A stretch of 64,000 nt of DNA from Conchocele bisecta (Eukaryota; Mollusca; Bivalvia; Lucinida; Thyasiridae): NCBI GenBank assembly GCA_029237695.1, contig CM055278.1, positions 79,691,817 through 79,755,816 on the forward strand, in the 5' to 3' direction. Below are positions 12,144-25,500 of the stretch, piece after piece; the stretch's first letter is position 1; the number at the start of each line of letters is the position of its first letter. The position numbers and the translations under genes are program-made. A model generated the notes under the pieces. The model did no database searches and was not told the DNA's origin. It saw only the letters and a program-made list of their open reading frames with translations.

Positions 12144-12228
12144 TGTGGCTGTGGCTGAATAAATGTGACTTATGGCTTGTGTGGCCAGTATACCTAGTGG
12201 TTTGTCACTGTGCCTGGAGAAATTGGGC
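12144..12228 (+). repeat. Two diverged 59-bp satellite monomers outside the main array
   Basis: TGTGGCTGTGGCTGAATAAA at 12144, followed by GCTTGTGTGGCCAGTATACC, and TGTCACTGTGCCTGGAGAAA at 12203 align with the satellite monomer and are exactly 59 bp apart. The second is cut off by the MITE at 12229. They look like an ancient edge of the array, or the MITE-S copy it grew from. Confidence 0.65.
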
Positions 12229-12751
12229 ATACTGTCTGTTTCACGAAACCTGCCAACATTTTACTGCTATATAAACAATGCAAAAACTATATTTTTTTCG
12301 ATAATATTAAATTAATGCAAAATTTAAGAATGTCAGAGCCTTCTTTTTTATTTCGGGAAATTTGGTAAAATAGTGATTTTATTACGAAAGAAAATGATTT
12401 GTCTATGGGAATTTAACATGGGGGAAATCAGGTAGAGGAGCTGGGGGAGGAGTTAAAAAACGAAAAAGGACAGGAAATTAACTCCGAAAGCTGGCTAGAC
12501 AGCTTGCAAATGATCTAACTAAGAAACCAAAAGTTAAATATTGAAAATCGGTCCGCTATTTCTGAAATTAAAAAAAAAATCCCGATGCGGATTTAACATG
12601 TGTAAATTGTTTCTTCGTAATAAAATCAATATTGGACCAAATTTCACAAAATATTAAGAAGGCTCATTCTTAAATTTTTATAAAAAATATTGTTTTTGCA
12701 ATTTTTATACAGCCGTACAATTTGGGCAGCTTTCGTGAAACAGACACTATG
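12229..12751. mobile_element. MITE-A related copy inserted at the satellite edge
   Basis: The left end ATACTGTCTGTTTCACGAAA is mirrored by TTTCGTGAAACAGACACTAT at 12731-12750. Similarity between the arms extends over roughly 120 bp. The interior contains 'GGGAATTTAACATGGGGG', the MITE-A signature. No ORF. Satellite-like sequence lies on both sides. Confidence 0.8.
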
Positions 12752-12774
12752 TCATTTTTGAGAAGTATTCAGCC

Positions 12775-13345
12775 TGATACGTAAGTGTGACATGACGTCT
12801 AGCTCCTGATACGTGAGTGTGACATGAAGTCTAGCTATACGTGAGTGTGACATGAAGTCTAGCTCCTGATGTGTGAGTATGACATAAAGTCTAGCTCCTG
12901 ATACGTGAGTGTGACATGAAGTCTAGTTCCTGATATGTGAGTGTGACAAGAAGCTTAGCTCCTGATACGTGAGTGTGACATGAAGTCTAGCTCCTGTTAT
13001 TTGAGTGTGACTAGCTCCTGATACGTGAGTGTGACATGAAGTCTAGCTCCTGATACGTGAGTGTGACATGAAGTCTAGCTCCTGATACGTGAGTGTGACA
13101 TGAAGTCTAGCTCCTGATATGTGAGTGTGACATGAAGTCTAGCTCCTGATATGTGAGTGTGACATGAAGTCTAGCTCCTGATACGTGAGTGTGACATGAA
13201 GTCTAGCTCCTGATATGTGAGTGTGACATGAAGGTTAGCTCTTGATACGTAAGTGTGACATGAAGTCTAGCTCCTGATCCGTGAGTGTGACATGAAGTCT
13301 AGCTCCTGATATGTGACTGTGACATGAAGTCTAGCTCCTGATATG
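12775..13345 (+). repeat. 32-bp satellite array (short-monomer zone)
   Basis: About 17 tandem copies of a 32-bp unit, 'CTCCTGATACGTGAGTGTGA' plus 'CATGAAGTCTAG', with point variants (ATATGTGAG, GAAGCTTAG) and one shortened unit near 13000. The core CTAGCTCCTGATAYGTGASTGTGAC is shared with the 59-bp monomer that follows. The two differ by the 27-bp longer middle of the latter. Confidence 0.92.
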
Positions 13346-13590
13346 TGACTGTGACTGGAGAAATGTGACAGTGTAGCTTCCGTTCTGCAAACAAACTCGT
13401 GAGGCCTTATAATTATGGATGTATGTACATCAGGAACATTTCCCCACATTCAATAGGGAACAGTGTATGCCCTGAAATGACTGCGCAGAAGCGCTGGTTG
13501 ATCTTGGCCTACACTGGTCCCAACTTTCATATGCCCATGAGGATATTGCCGACATGGAAGGCGAGACAGTCAATTTTTTCCAGAAATGTG
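13346..13590. other. Non-satellite spacer between 32-bp and 59-bp arrays
   Basis: About 240 bp without the monomer, covering TGTACATCAGGAACATTTCC and the stretch through 13570 (GACATGGAAGGCGAGACAGT). It may be an insertion or a remnant of the pre-array locus. The ORF over 13399-13650 runs into the satellite and is not credible as a gene. Confidence 0.55.
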
Positions 13591-16122
13591 ACTATGACTG
13601 GAGAAAGGGGACTCTCGGACTGTGTGACCAGTCTAGCTCCTGATGTGTGACTGTGACTGGAAAAAGGAAACTCTCGGACTGTGTGGCCAGTCTAGCTCCT
13701 GATATGTGACTGTGACTGACTGGAAAAAGGAAACTCTCGGACTGTGTGGCCAGTCTAGCTCCTGATATGTGACTGTGACTGGAAAAAGGAAACTCTCGGA
13801 CTGTGTGGCCAGTCTAGCTCCTGATATGTGACTGTGACTGGAAAAACTATCAGACTGTGGCCAGTCTAGCTCCTGATATGTGACTGTGACTGGAAAAAGG
13901 AAACTCTCCGACTGTGTGGCCAGTATAGCTCCTGATATGTGACTGCGACTGGAAAAAGGAAACTCGGACTGTGTGGCCAGTCTAGCTCCTGATATGTGAC
14001 TGTGACTGGAGAAAGGGGAATCTCGGACTGTGTGGCCAGTCTAGCTCCTGATATGTGACTGTGTCTGGAAAAAGGAAACTCTCGGACTGTGTGGCCAGTA
14101 TAGCTCCTGATATGTGACTGTGACTGGAAAAAGGAAACTCGGACTGTGTGGCCAGTCTAGCTCCTGATATGTGACTGTGACTGGAAAAAGGAAACTATGG
14201 GACTGTGTGGCCAGTCTAGCTGCTGATATGTGACTGTGACTGGAAAAAGGAAACTCTCGGACTGTGTGACCAGTCTAGCTCCTGATATGTGACTGTTACT
14301 GGAAAAACCATCGGGGAACTGTGTGGCCAGTCTAGCTCCTGATATGTGACTGTGACTGGAAAAAGGAAACTCTCGGATTGTGTGGCCAGTCTAGCTCCTG
14401 ATGTGTGTCTGTGACTGGAAAAACTATCGGACTGTGTGGTCAGTCTAGCTACTGATATGTGACTGTGACTGGAAAAAGGAAACTCTCGGACTGTGTGGTC
14501 AGCATAGCTCCTGATATGTGACTGGAAAAAAAGGAAAACTCCCTCGGACTGTGTGGCCAGTCCACTCCTGATATGTGGACGTGACTGGAAAAAGGAAAAC
14601 TCTCGGACTGTGCGGCCAGTCTAGCTCCTGATATGTGACTGTGTCTGGAAAAAGGAAACTCTCGGACTGTGTGGCCAGCATAGCTCCTGATATGTGACTG
14701 TGACTGGAAAAAGGAAACTCTCGGTCTGTGTGGCCAGTCTAGCTCCTGATATGTGACTGTGACTGGAACAAGGAAACTCTCTGACTGTGTGGCCAGTCTA
14801 GCTCCTGATACGTGACTGTGACTGGAAAAAGGGGACTCTCGGGACTGTGTGGGCCAGTCTAGCTCTGATTTTGTGACTGTGATGGAGAAAGGGGACTCGG
14901 GACTGTGTGGCCAGTCTAGCCCTCCTGATATGTGACTGTGACTGGAGAAAGGGACTCACGGACTGTGGTGGGCCAGTCTCTGCTGATGTTGACTGTGGAA
15001 TGGAGAAAAGGATAATCTGGACTGTGTGGCAGTCTAGCTCCTGATATGTGACGTGATGGAGAAAAGTTATAATCTCGGACCTGTGTGGCCAAATTCTTGT
15101 ACTGTATGTGACTGTGATTGGAGAAAGGGGACTCGGACTGTGTGGCCAGTCTACCTCCTGATGTGTGACTGTGACTGGAAAAAGGAAAACTCTCGGATGT
15201 GTGGCCAGTCCCCTAGCTCCTTGATGTGACTGGGACAAGAAAAAAGGGGGACTCTCGGACCGTGTGGGCCAGGTCTAGCTCCTGATGTGTGACTGTGACT
15301 GGAGAAAGGGGTACTCTCGGACTATGTGGCCAGTCTAGCTCCTGATATTGTGTGGACTGGTAGAAAGGGGAACTCTCGGAATGTGTGGGCCAGTCTAGCT
15401 CCTGATATGTGGGACTGTTACTGGAGAAAGGATATCTCGGACTGTGTGGCCCAGTCTAGCTCTGATATGAGACTGTGACTGGAGAAAGGGGACTCTCGGA
15501 CTGTGTGTGCCAGTATAGCTCCTGATATGATGACTGTGACTGGAGAAAGAAACTCTCGACTGTGTGGCCAGTCTAGCTCCTGATACTGTGACCAGTGGAC
15601 TGGAAAGAAATCGTCTGATGTGGCAGTACAAAAAATAGCTGGTGATATGTGACTGTGACTGGATAAAAAGAAATCTCGGGGACTGTGTCCAGTCTAGCTC
15701 TGGATCTGTGTGGCCAGTCCTAGCTCCTGATATGTGACTGTGACTGGAGAAAGGGGGAAACTCGATCTGTGTGGCCGCATAGCTCCTGATATGTGACTGT
15801 GACTGGAAAAAGAAATCTCGGACTGTGTGCAGTCCTAGCTCCAATGATATGTGTCTGTGCAGAAAGGGGCATACTCCTGATATGTGACTGTGACTGGAGA
15901 AAACGCGGACTGTGTGGCCTGTCTAGCTCCTGATATACTGTGACTGGAAAAAGAAACTCGGTCTGTGTTGGCCAGCATAGCTCCCGATAGTACAGGGGGA
16001 ATCTCGGACTGTATGGCCAGGCTAGCTCCTGATATAACTGTGGACTAGAGAAAGGGGACTCTCGGATTGTGTGGCCAGTCTAGCTCCTGATATGTGACTG
16101 TGACTGGAGAAAGGGGACTCTC

Positions 16123-16790
16123 GGTATATGTGGTCAGTATAGCTCCTGATATGTCACTGTGACTGGAAAAAGGAAACTATTAGACTGTGTGGCCAGTCTA
16201 GCTCCTGATATGTGACTGTGACTGGAGAAAGGGGACTCTCGGACTGTGTTGCCAGTATAGCTCCTGATATGTGAATGTGACTGGAAAAAGGAAATTCTTG
16301 GACTGTGTGGCCAGTCTAGCTCCTGGTATGTGACTGTGACTGGAGAAAGGGGACTCTCGGACTGTGTGGCCAGTATAACTCCTGATATGTGACTGTGAGT
16401 GGAGAAAGGAAACTGTCGGACTGTGTGGCCTGTCTAGCTCCTGATATGTGACTGTGACTGGAAAAAGGAAACTCTCGGTCTGTGTGGCCAGTATAGCTCC
16501 TGATATGTGACTGTGACTGGAAAAAGGGGAATCTCGGACTGTGTGGCCAGTCTAGCTCCTGATATGTGACTGTGACTGGAAAAAGGAAACTCTCGGACTG
16601 TGTGGCCAGTCTAGCTCCTGGTATGTGACTGTGACTGGAAAAAGGAAACTCTCGGATTGTGTGGCCAGTCTCGCTCCTGATATGTGACTGTGACTGGAAA
16701 AAGGAAACTCTCTGACTGTGTGGCCAGCATAACTCATGATATGTAACTGTGACTGGAGAAAGGGGAATCTAGAACTGTGTGGCCAGTCTA
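16123..16790 (+). repeat. Higher-order block, copy 1
   Basis: Two rare monomer variants mark this block: GGTATATGTGGTCAGTATAG at 16123 and AGCATAACTCATGATATGTA at 16726, 603 bp apart. The same pair with the same 603-bp spacing is found at 18860 and 19463, an offset of exactly 2737 bp for both markers. Confidence 0.85.
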
Positions 16791-18859
16791 GCTCCTGATA
16801 TGTGACTGTGACTGGAAAAAGAAAACTCTCGGACTGTGTGGCCAGTCTAGCTCCTGATATGTGACTGTGACTGGAAAAAGAAACTCTGGACTGTGCCATC
16901 TAGTCCTGATATGTGACTGTGACTGGAAAAAGGAAACTATCGGACTGTGTGGCCAGTCTAGCTCCTGATATGTGACTGTGACTGGAAAAAGGAAACTCTC
17001 GGACTGTGTGGCCAGTCTAGCTCCTGATATGTGACTGTGACTGGAAAAAGGAAACTCTCGGTCTGTGTGGTATACTCCATATTGACTGTGACTGAAAAAA
17101 GGGGAAATCTCCGGGCTGTGTGGCCAGTGTAGTCCATAGGGTGACTGTGAACGATAAAGGAAACTCTCTGACTGTGTGGCCAGCATAGCTCATGATATGT
17201 GACTGTGACTGGAGAAAGGGGAATCTAGGACTGTGTGGCCAGTCTAGCTCCTGATATGTGACTGTGACTGGAACAAGGAAACTCTCTGACTGTGTGGCCA
17301 GTCAAGCTCCTGATACGTGACTGTGACTGGAAAAAGGGGACTCTCGGACTGTGTGGCCAGTCTAGCTCCTGATGTGTGACTGTGACTGGAGAAAGGGGAC
17401 TCTCGGACTGTGTGGCCAGTCTAGCTCCTGATATGTGACTGTGACTGGAGAAAGGGGACTCTCGGACTGTGTGGCCAGTCTAGCTGCTGATGTGTGACTG
17501 TGACTGGAGAAAGGATACTCGGACTGTGTGGCCAGTCTAGCTCCTGATATGTGACTGTGACTGGAGAAAGTATACTCTCGGACTGTGTGGCCAGTCTAGC
17601 TCCTGATATGTGACTGTGACTGGAGAAAGGGGACTCTCGGACTGTGTGGCCAGTCTAACTCCTGATGTGTGACTGTGACTGGAAAAAGGAAACTCTCGGA
17701 CTGTGTGGCCAGTCTAGCTCCTGATGTGTGACTGTGACTGAAAAAAGGGGACTCTCGGACTGTGTGGCCAGTCTAGCTCCTGATGTGTGACTGTGACTGG
17801 AGAAAGGGGACTCTCGGACTGTGTGGCCAGTCTAGCTCCTGATATGTGACTGTGACTGGAGAAAGGGGACTCTCGGACTGTGTGGCCAGTCTAACTCCTG
17901 ATGTGTGACTGTGACTGGAAAAAGGAAACTCTCGGACTGTGTGGCCAGTCTAGCTCCTGATATGTGACTGTGACTGGAGAAAGTATACTCTCGGACTGTG
18001 TGGCCAGTCTAGCTCCTGATATGTGACTTTGACTGGAGAAAGGGGACTCTCGACTGTGGTGCCAGTCTACTGAAGGTGTGACTGTGACTGGAGGAAACTC
18101 GGATTGTGGCCATCTAGCTCCTGATATGTGACTGTGGCTGGAGAAAGGAAACTCTCGGACTGTGTGGCCAGCATAGCTCCTGATATGTCACTGTGACTGG
18201 AAAAAAGAAACTCTCGGACTGTGTGGCCAGTATAGCTCCTGATATGTGACTGTGACTGGAGAAAGGGGACTCTCGAACTGTGTGGCCAGTCTAGCTCCTG
18301 ATGTGTGACTGTGACTTGAAAAATAAAACTCTCGGACTGTGTGGCCAGTATAGCTCCTGATATGTGACTGTGACTGGAGAAAGGAAACTCTCGGACTATG
18401 TGGCCAGTCTAGCTCCTGATATGTGACAGTGACTGGAAAAAGGAAACTCTCGGTCTGTGTGGCCAGCATAGCTCCTGATATGTGACTGTGACTGGAAAAA
18501 GGGGAATCTCGGACTGTGTGGCCAGTCTAGCTCCTGATATGTGACTGTGACTGGAAAAAGGAAACTCGGTCTGTGTGGCCAGCTACTCCTGATAAGTGAC
18601 TGTGCTGGAAAAAGGGGAATCTCGGACTGTGTGGCCAGTCTAGCTCATGATATGTGACTGTGACTGGAAAAAGGAAACTCTCGGTCTGTGTGGCCAGCAT
18701 AGCTCCTGATATGTGACTGTGACTGGAAAAAGGGGAATCTCGGACTGTATGGCCAGTCTAGCTCCTGATATGTAACTGTGACTAGAGAAAGGGGACTCTC
18801 GGACTGTGTGGCCAGTCTAGCTCCTGATATGTGACTGTGACTGGAGAAAGGGGACTCTC

Positions 18860-19527
18860 GGTATATGTGGTCAGTATAGCTCCTGATATGTCACTGTGAC
18901 TGGAAAAAGGAAACTATTAGACTGTGTGGCCAGTCTAGCTCCTGATATGTGACTGTGACTGGAGAAAGGGGACTCTCGGACTGTGTTGCCAGTATAGCTC
19001 CTGATATGTGAATGTGACTGGAAAAAGGAAATTCTTGGACTGTGTGGCCAGTCTAGCTCCTGGTATGTGACTGTGACTGAGAAAAGGGGATACTCTCGAC
19101 TGTGTGGCCGTATAACTCCTGATATGTGACTGTGAGTGGAGAAAGGAAACTGTCGGACTGTGTGGCCTGTCTAGCTCCTGATATGTGACTGTGACTGGAA
19201 AAAGGAAACTCTCGGTCTGTGTGGCCAGTATAGCTCCTGATATGTGACTGTGACTGGAAAAAGGCGAATCTCGGACTGTGTGGCCAGTCTAGCTCCTGAT
19301 ATGTGACTGTGACTGGAAAAAGGAAACTCTCGGACTGTGTGGCCAGTCTAGCTCCTGGTATGTGACTGTGACTGGAAAAAGGAAACTCTCGGATTGTGTG
19401 GCCAGTCTCGCTCCTGATATGTGACTGTGACTGGAAAAAGGAAACTCTCTGACTGTGTGGCCAGCATAACTCATGATATGTAACTGTGACTGGAGAAAGG
19501 GGAATCTAGAACTGTGTGCCAGTCTAG
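18860..19527 (+). repeat. Higher-order block, copy 2
   Basis: Same ordered monomer variants as 16123-16790, offset by 2737 bp. Noisy copies of the marker pair follow at 20868/21512, 23859/24508 and 28067/28685, with spacings 644, 649 and 618 bp. Confidence 0.85.
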
Positions 19528-19529
19528 TC

Positions 19530-22500
19530 CTGATATGACTAGTGACTGGAAAATACTCCATCGACTGGTGTAAAAAGGAAACTCTCGGACTGTGTGGCCA
19601 GACTAGCTTCCAGAGTGATTGCCTGTGAACTGAAAAAAGGGGACTCTCAGACTGTGTGGCCAGTTCTAGGCAAAAACTGGAAAATGTGTGACTGGTGACT
19701 GGAGGAACGGGTACTCTCGGACTAAGTGGCCAGTTCTACTCCTGATATGTGACTGTGACCTGGAGACAGGGGACTCACGGACTGTGGAGGCCAGTCCTAC
19801 TCCTGCAATGAGACTGGTGAAAAACTGGAAAGAAAGGGATACTCTCGGACTGTGTGGCCAGGTCCCAGCTCCTGGATATGATGTACCTGGTGACTGGAGA
19901 AATGTGTCTACTCTCGACAGGTGTGGCCATCTAGCTCCTGAATGTGACTTTGACTGGAAGAAAGGGGACTCTCGGAACTGTGAGGCCAGTCACACTCCTG
20001 AAAAAAAATGGTGGTTGAAACTGTGACTTGGAAAAAGGAAACTCACGGACTGTGTGTGCCAGTCTAACTCCTGATATGTGGACCTGTGGCTGGAAAAGGA
20101 AACTCTCGTTACCTGTGTGGCCCGCAAGCACCTGATATGTCCACTGTAGACTGGAAGAAAAGAAACTCTCGGCCTGTGTGGCCAGTAAAGCTCCTGATAT
20201 GATTACTGGGTGAAAAACTGGGGAGAAAGGGACTCTCTAACAGGGTGTGGCCAGTCTAGCTCCTGATGGTGTGACCTGTGACTTGAAAACTAAAACTCTC
20301 AGGACTGAGTGGCCAGAAAAGCTTCCTGATATGTGACAGTGACTGGAAAGAAAGGTAACTCTCGGAACTATGTGGCCAGTCAAGGCTCCTGAAACAGTGA
20401 AACAGGTGAAACTGGAAAAAGGAAACTCTCGGTCTGAGGAGCAGCATAGCACCAGATAGTGGACCAAGTGACTGGAAAAAGGGGAATCTCGGACTGTGTG
20501 GCCAGACTAAGCACCTGATAAGTTGACTGTGACTGAAAAAGGAAACTTCTCGTCTGTGTGGCCAAGCATAACTCCTGGATATGTGAAACTGGGGTGAACT
20601 GGAAAAAGGGGAATCTCGACTGGTGTGGCCAGTCCCTAGCTCATGATATTGGACCTGTGACTGGAAAAAGGAAACACCGTCTGTGTGGCCAAGCATAGCC
20701 GCCTTGATATGTGACTGTGACTGGAAAAAGGGAATCTCGGAACTGGTAAATAGCCAGTCTTAGCTCCTGATAGTAACTGTTGACTAGGAGAAAGGTGACC
20801 TCTCGGACTGTTGGTGGCCAGTCCTAGCACCTGATATGTGCCTGTGACTGGAGAAAGGGGGACACTCGGTATATGTGGTTCAGTATAGCTCCTGAAAATC
20901 ACTGGTGAAAAACCTGGGGAAAAGGAAACTTATTAGACTGGTGTGCCAAGTCCCTAGCTCTGATATGGTGACCCTGAGACTGTGAGAAAGGGGACACCGA
21001 CTGTGTTGCCATAAAGCTTCCTGCTATGGAATGTGAACCTGAAAAAGAAATTTCATGGACTGGTGTGGCCAGTCTAGGCTCCTGGTAAGGGGTGACTGTG
21101 ACTGAGAAATGGACTCTCGGACTGTGTGGGCCAGTAATAACTTCCTGAAATGTGACTGTGAGTGGAGAAAGGAAACCTGTTCGACTGTTGTGGCCTGTCT
21201 CGGGCGCCTGCTATGTGACAGTGACTGGAACAGGAACTCTCTGTCTGTGTGCCAGTAAAGCACCTGGATAAGTGAAACTGTGAAACTGGGGAAAAAGGCT
21301 GAATCTCGGACTGTGTTGGCCAGTCATAAGCTTCTGATATGTTACTGAGACCAGGAAAAAGGAAACTTCTCGGACTGTGGTGGCCATCCCTAGCTCTGGT
21401 AAGTGTACCTGGTGACCTGGAAAAATAACTCTCAGGATTGTGTGGCCATCTCGCTCCTGGGATATGTGTGACTGGTGGACCTGGAAAAGGAAACTCGCTA
21501 CTGTTGTGGCCAGCCATAACCATGATATGTAACTGTGACTGGAGAAAGGGGAATCTAGAACGGTGCCAAGTCTAGCTCCTGATAGGTGACTGAAGAAACT
21601 GGAAAAAGAAAACTCTCGACTGTGTGGCCAATCTAGGCTCCTGATATGTGACTGTGACTGGAAAAAAAGGAAACCTCTCCGGACTTGTGTGGCCAGTCTA
21701 GCTCCTGAATATGTGACTGTGACTGGAAAAAGGAAACAACGGACTGTGGTGGCCCACCTACTCCTGATCAGTGACTGGTGACTGAAAAAGGGGGAAACAC
21801 TCGGTCTGGTGTGTGGCCATCTACTCCTGATAAGTGAACCTGGTGCCTGGAAAAAGAACTCTCGGTCCTGTGAATGGCCAGTTAAGCCTCCTGATATGTG
21901 ACTGTGGTTGACAGGAAAAAGGGTAATCTCGGGCTGTGTGGCCAGTGTAAGCTCCTGGAAAATATGGTGAAACTGTGACTGGATAAAGGAAACTCCTCTG
22001 GACTGTGTGGCCAGCCATAGGCCTCATGATATGTGAACTGTGACTGAGAAAAGGGGAATCTAGGACCTGTGTGTGCCATCTAGCTCCTGATATTGGACTG
22101 TGGACTTGAACAAGGAAACTCACCTACTGTGTGGCAAAAAAGGGGTCCTAGCTCTGATACGGTGACAGAGACTGGAAAAAAGGGGACTCTCGGACTGGTG
22201 TGGCCAGTCTAAGCTCCCCTGATGTGGACTGTGAGCCAAGGAGAAAGGGGACTCTCGACTGTGTGGCCAGTCTAGGCCACCAGAAATATGGGGTGACTGT
22301 GACTTGGAGAAAGGGGACTACTCGGGACAGTGTGGGCCATCCTAGCTGGCCTGAATAGTGAGACTGTGACTGTAAAAGGCTACCACTCGGCACTGTGTTG
22401 CCAGTCCAAAGCTCCTGATATGTGACCGTGACTGGAGAAAGTATACACTCGGACTGTGTGTGGCCAAAATCCTAGGGGGCTCCTGATATGTGACAGTTGA

Positions 22501-25500
22501 CTGAAAAGGGTACTCTCGGACTGTTGGTGGCCAGTCTAACTCCTGATGTGTGGACTGTGACAGGAAAAGGAAACCTCGGAACTGTGTGGCCAGTCTAGCT
22601 CCTGATGTGTGACTGTGATGAAAAAAGGGGACTCTCGGGGACTGTGTGGCCAAAGGGTCTAGCTCCTGATGTGTGACTGTGACCTGGAGAAAGGGGACTC
22701 ATCGGACTATGTTGGCCAGTCTAGGCCTCTGATATGTGACTGTGAACTGTAGAAAGGGGACTCTCGGACAGTTGTGGCCAGTCTAGCTCCCTGATAAGTG
22801 ACGTGACTGAGAAAGGATACTCAACGGACTAGTGTTGCCAAGTCCTAGCTCCTGATATGTGACCTGAGACTGGGAAGAAGTATCTACTCGGGACTGTGGT
22901 GGGCCAGTCTAGCTCCTGATTGTGACTTTGACTGGAGAAAGGGGACTTTCACGGACTGTGAGGTCCAGTCAAAACTCCTGGGGATGTAGGTGGCCTGTGA
23001 ATGGGAAAAAGGAAACTCTCGGACTGAGATGGGCCAGTCAAGGCCACCTGATATGTGGACTGTGGCTGGAAGATAGGAAACTCCTCGTACTGTGTGGCCA
23101 GCATGCTCTGAAATGTCACTGGTGAAAACTGGAAAAAAGAAACTCTCGGACTGAGTGGCCAGTATACTCCTGGAAAGTGACCTGTGACTGAGAAAGGGGA
23201 CTCACGAACTTGTGTGGCCAGTCTAGCCTCCTGCTGAGAGACAGTTGACTTGAAAAAAAAACTCTCTGACTGTTGGTGGCCAGTATATCTCCTGGATATG
23301 TGAACTGGTGGAAACGGAGAAAGGAAACTCACGGACAATGTGGCCCAGGGTCTAGCTCCTGAATATGTGGACCAGTGACTGGAAAAAGGAAACACTCCGG
23401 TTCTGTGTGGGCCAGCAAGCACCTGAAATGAGACTGTGACCTGGAAAAAGGGGAATCCACGGGACAGTGTGGCCAGTCTAGGCTCTGAAATATTGAAACT
23501 GTGACAGGAAAAAGGAAACTCTCGATCTGAATTGGTGCCAGGCCTAGCTCCTGATTATGGTTTGACTGTGACGGAAAAAGGGTGGAAACTCGGACTGTGT
23601 AGGCCAGTCTAGCTCTGAAATTATGACTGTTGACAGGAAAAAGGACACTCCACGGTCTGAGTGAAAGGGGGCCGCGCATTAAGCTCCATTATAATGTTGA
23701 CTGTTAACTGGAAAAAAGTGGAATCTCGGACCGCATGGCCAGTTCTAGCTCCTGATAAGAAACTTGTACAAGAGAAGGGGACTACATCGACAGTTGTGGC
23801 CAGTCTAGCTCCCTGGAAAAGAATAAAATGTGACTGTGACTGGAGAAAGGGGACTCTCGGTATATGATTCCCAGTATAGGCTCCTGGCCTATGTCACTGA
23901 GTGACTGAAACCTGTAAACTATTAACTGTGTGGCCAGTCTAAGCCCTGATAAGTGACAGTGGACTGAAAGAAGGGGACTCTCGGACTTTGTTTAGGCCAG
24001 GTATAGCTCCTGATTATTGAATTGGACCTAGGAAAAAGGAAATTCTTGGACTTAGGCCAGTTCCTAGCTTCCTGTATGTGACTGTGACAGGAGAAAGGGG
24101 ACTCTCGGACTGGTGTGGCCAAAATTTATAAACTCCCTGGAAATATTGACTGTGACTGTGGAGAAAGGAAACTGGTCGGACTGTTGTGGCCTGTCATCCC
24201 TGATATTGACGGTGACTGGAAAAACGGAAACATCCTCGGTCTGTATTGGCCAGTATAGCTCCTGATATGTGACTGTGGACTGGAAAAAAAGGGAATCATC
24301 GGAACTGTGTGGCCAGTCTAGGCACCAGTATATGTGACTGGTGACCAGAAAAAGGAAACTCACATGTGACTGTGTGGGGCCATTCTAGCCACCTGGTATT
24401 GACTTGTGACTTTGGAAAAAGGAAACTCTCTGGATTGTGTGGCCAGTCTCGCATCCTGAAATGGTGAAACTGTGACTGAAAAAGGAAACTCTCTGGACTG
24501 TAGTGCCAGCATAACTCTTGATATGTAACTGTTACAGGAGAAAGGGAAACCTAGAACAGTGTGGCCATCTAGCTCCAGAAATGTACTAGTGACTGGAAAA
24601 AAGAAAAACTCTCGGACCTGTGTTTGGAGCGCATTTCTAGCTCCTGCATATGTGGAACTGGTGAAAAACTGGGAAAAAGGAAACACACGGACCTGTGAGG
24701 CAGTCTAGGCTCCTGAATATGGACAGACTGGAAAAAGGAAACTAATCGGACTGGAGTGGCCATTCTAGCTCCTGATATGAGACTGTGACTGGAAAAAGGA
24801 ACTCTCGGTCTGTGTGCCAGTCTAGCTCCTGATATGGAGACTGTTGACTGGAAAAAGGAAACTCACGGTCAAAGATGGCCAGTATAGCACCAGATTATGT
24901 GACTGGTTGACTGTAAAAAGGGAAACACGGCTGGTGTGGCCAGTGTAGCTCCTGAACATGTGACTGTGAACAGGATAAAGGAAACCTCTCTGACTGAGTG
25001 GCCAGCTAGCTCATGATATGATGACTGAGACTGTAGAAAGGGGAATTCTAGGAAAAAAACATGGGGTGTGGCCAAAGTTCTAGGGCACCTGATATTTGGA
25101 CAGAGACAGGAACAATGACACACTTCGACTGTTGGCCAGTCTAGCTCCAGAACGTGGACTGAGACATAAAAAGGGGACTCTCGGACTGTGTGTGCCATTC
25201 TAGCACCTGAAATATGGGGTGACTGTGACTGAGAAAGGGGACACTCGGACTGTGTGGCCAGTCTAGCTCCTGATATGTTACTGTGACTGAGAAAGGGGAC
25301 TCTCGGACTGTGTGGCCCGTCTATGCTCCTGATATGATGAACCTGGTGACTGGAAAGGGGAAAGGGACTCCTCGGACTGGTGGGCCAGTCCATCGCACTT
25401 AGGCCCTGATATGTGACAGTGACTGGAGAAAGGACTCCTCGGACTGTGTGGCCAGTCTAGCTCCTGAAATTGTGACTGGTGAAAAACTGGTGAAAAAGAA

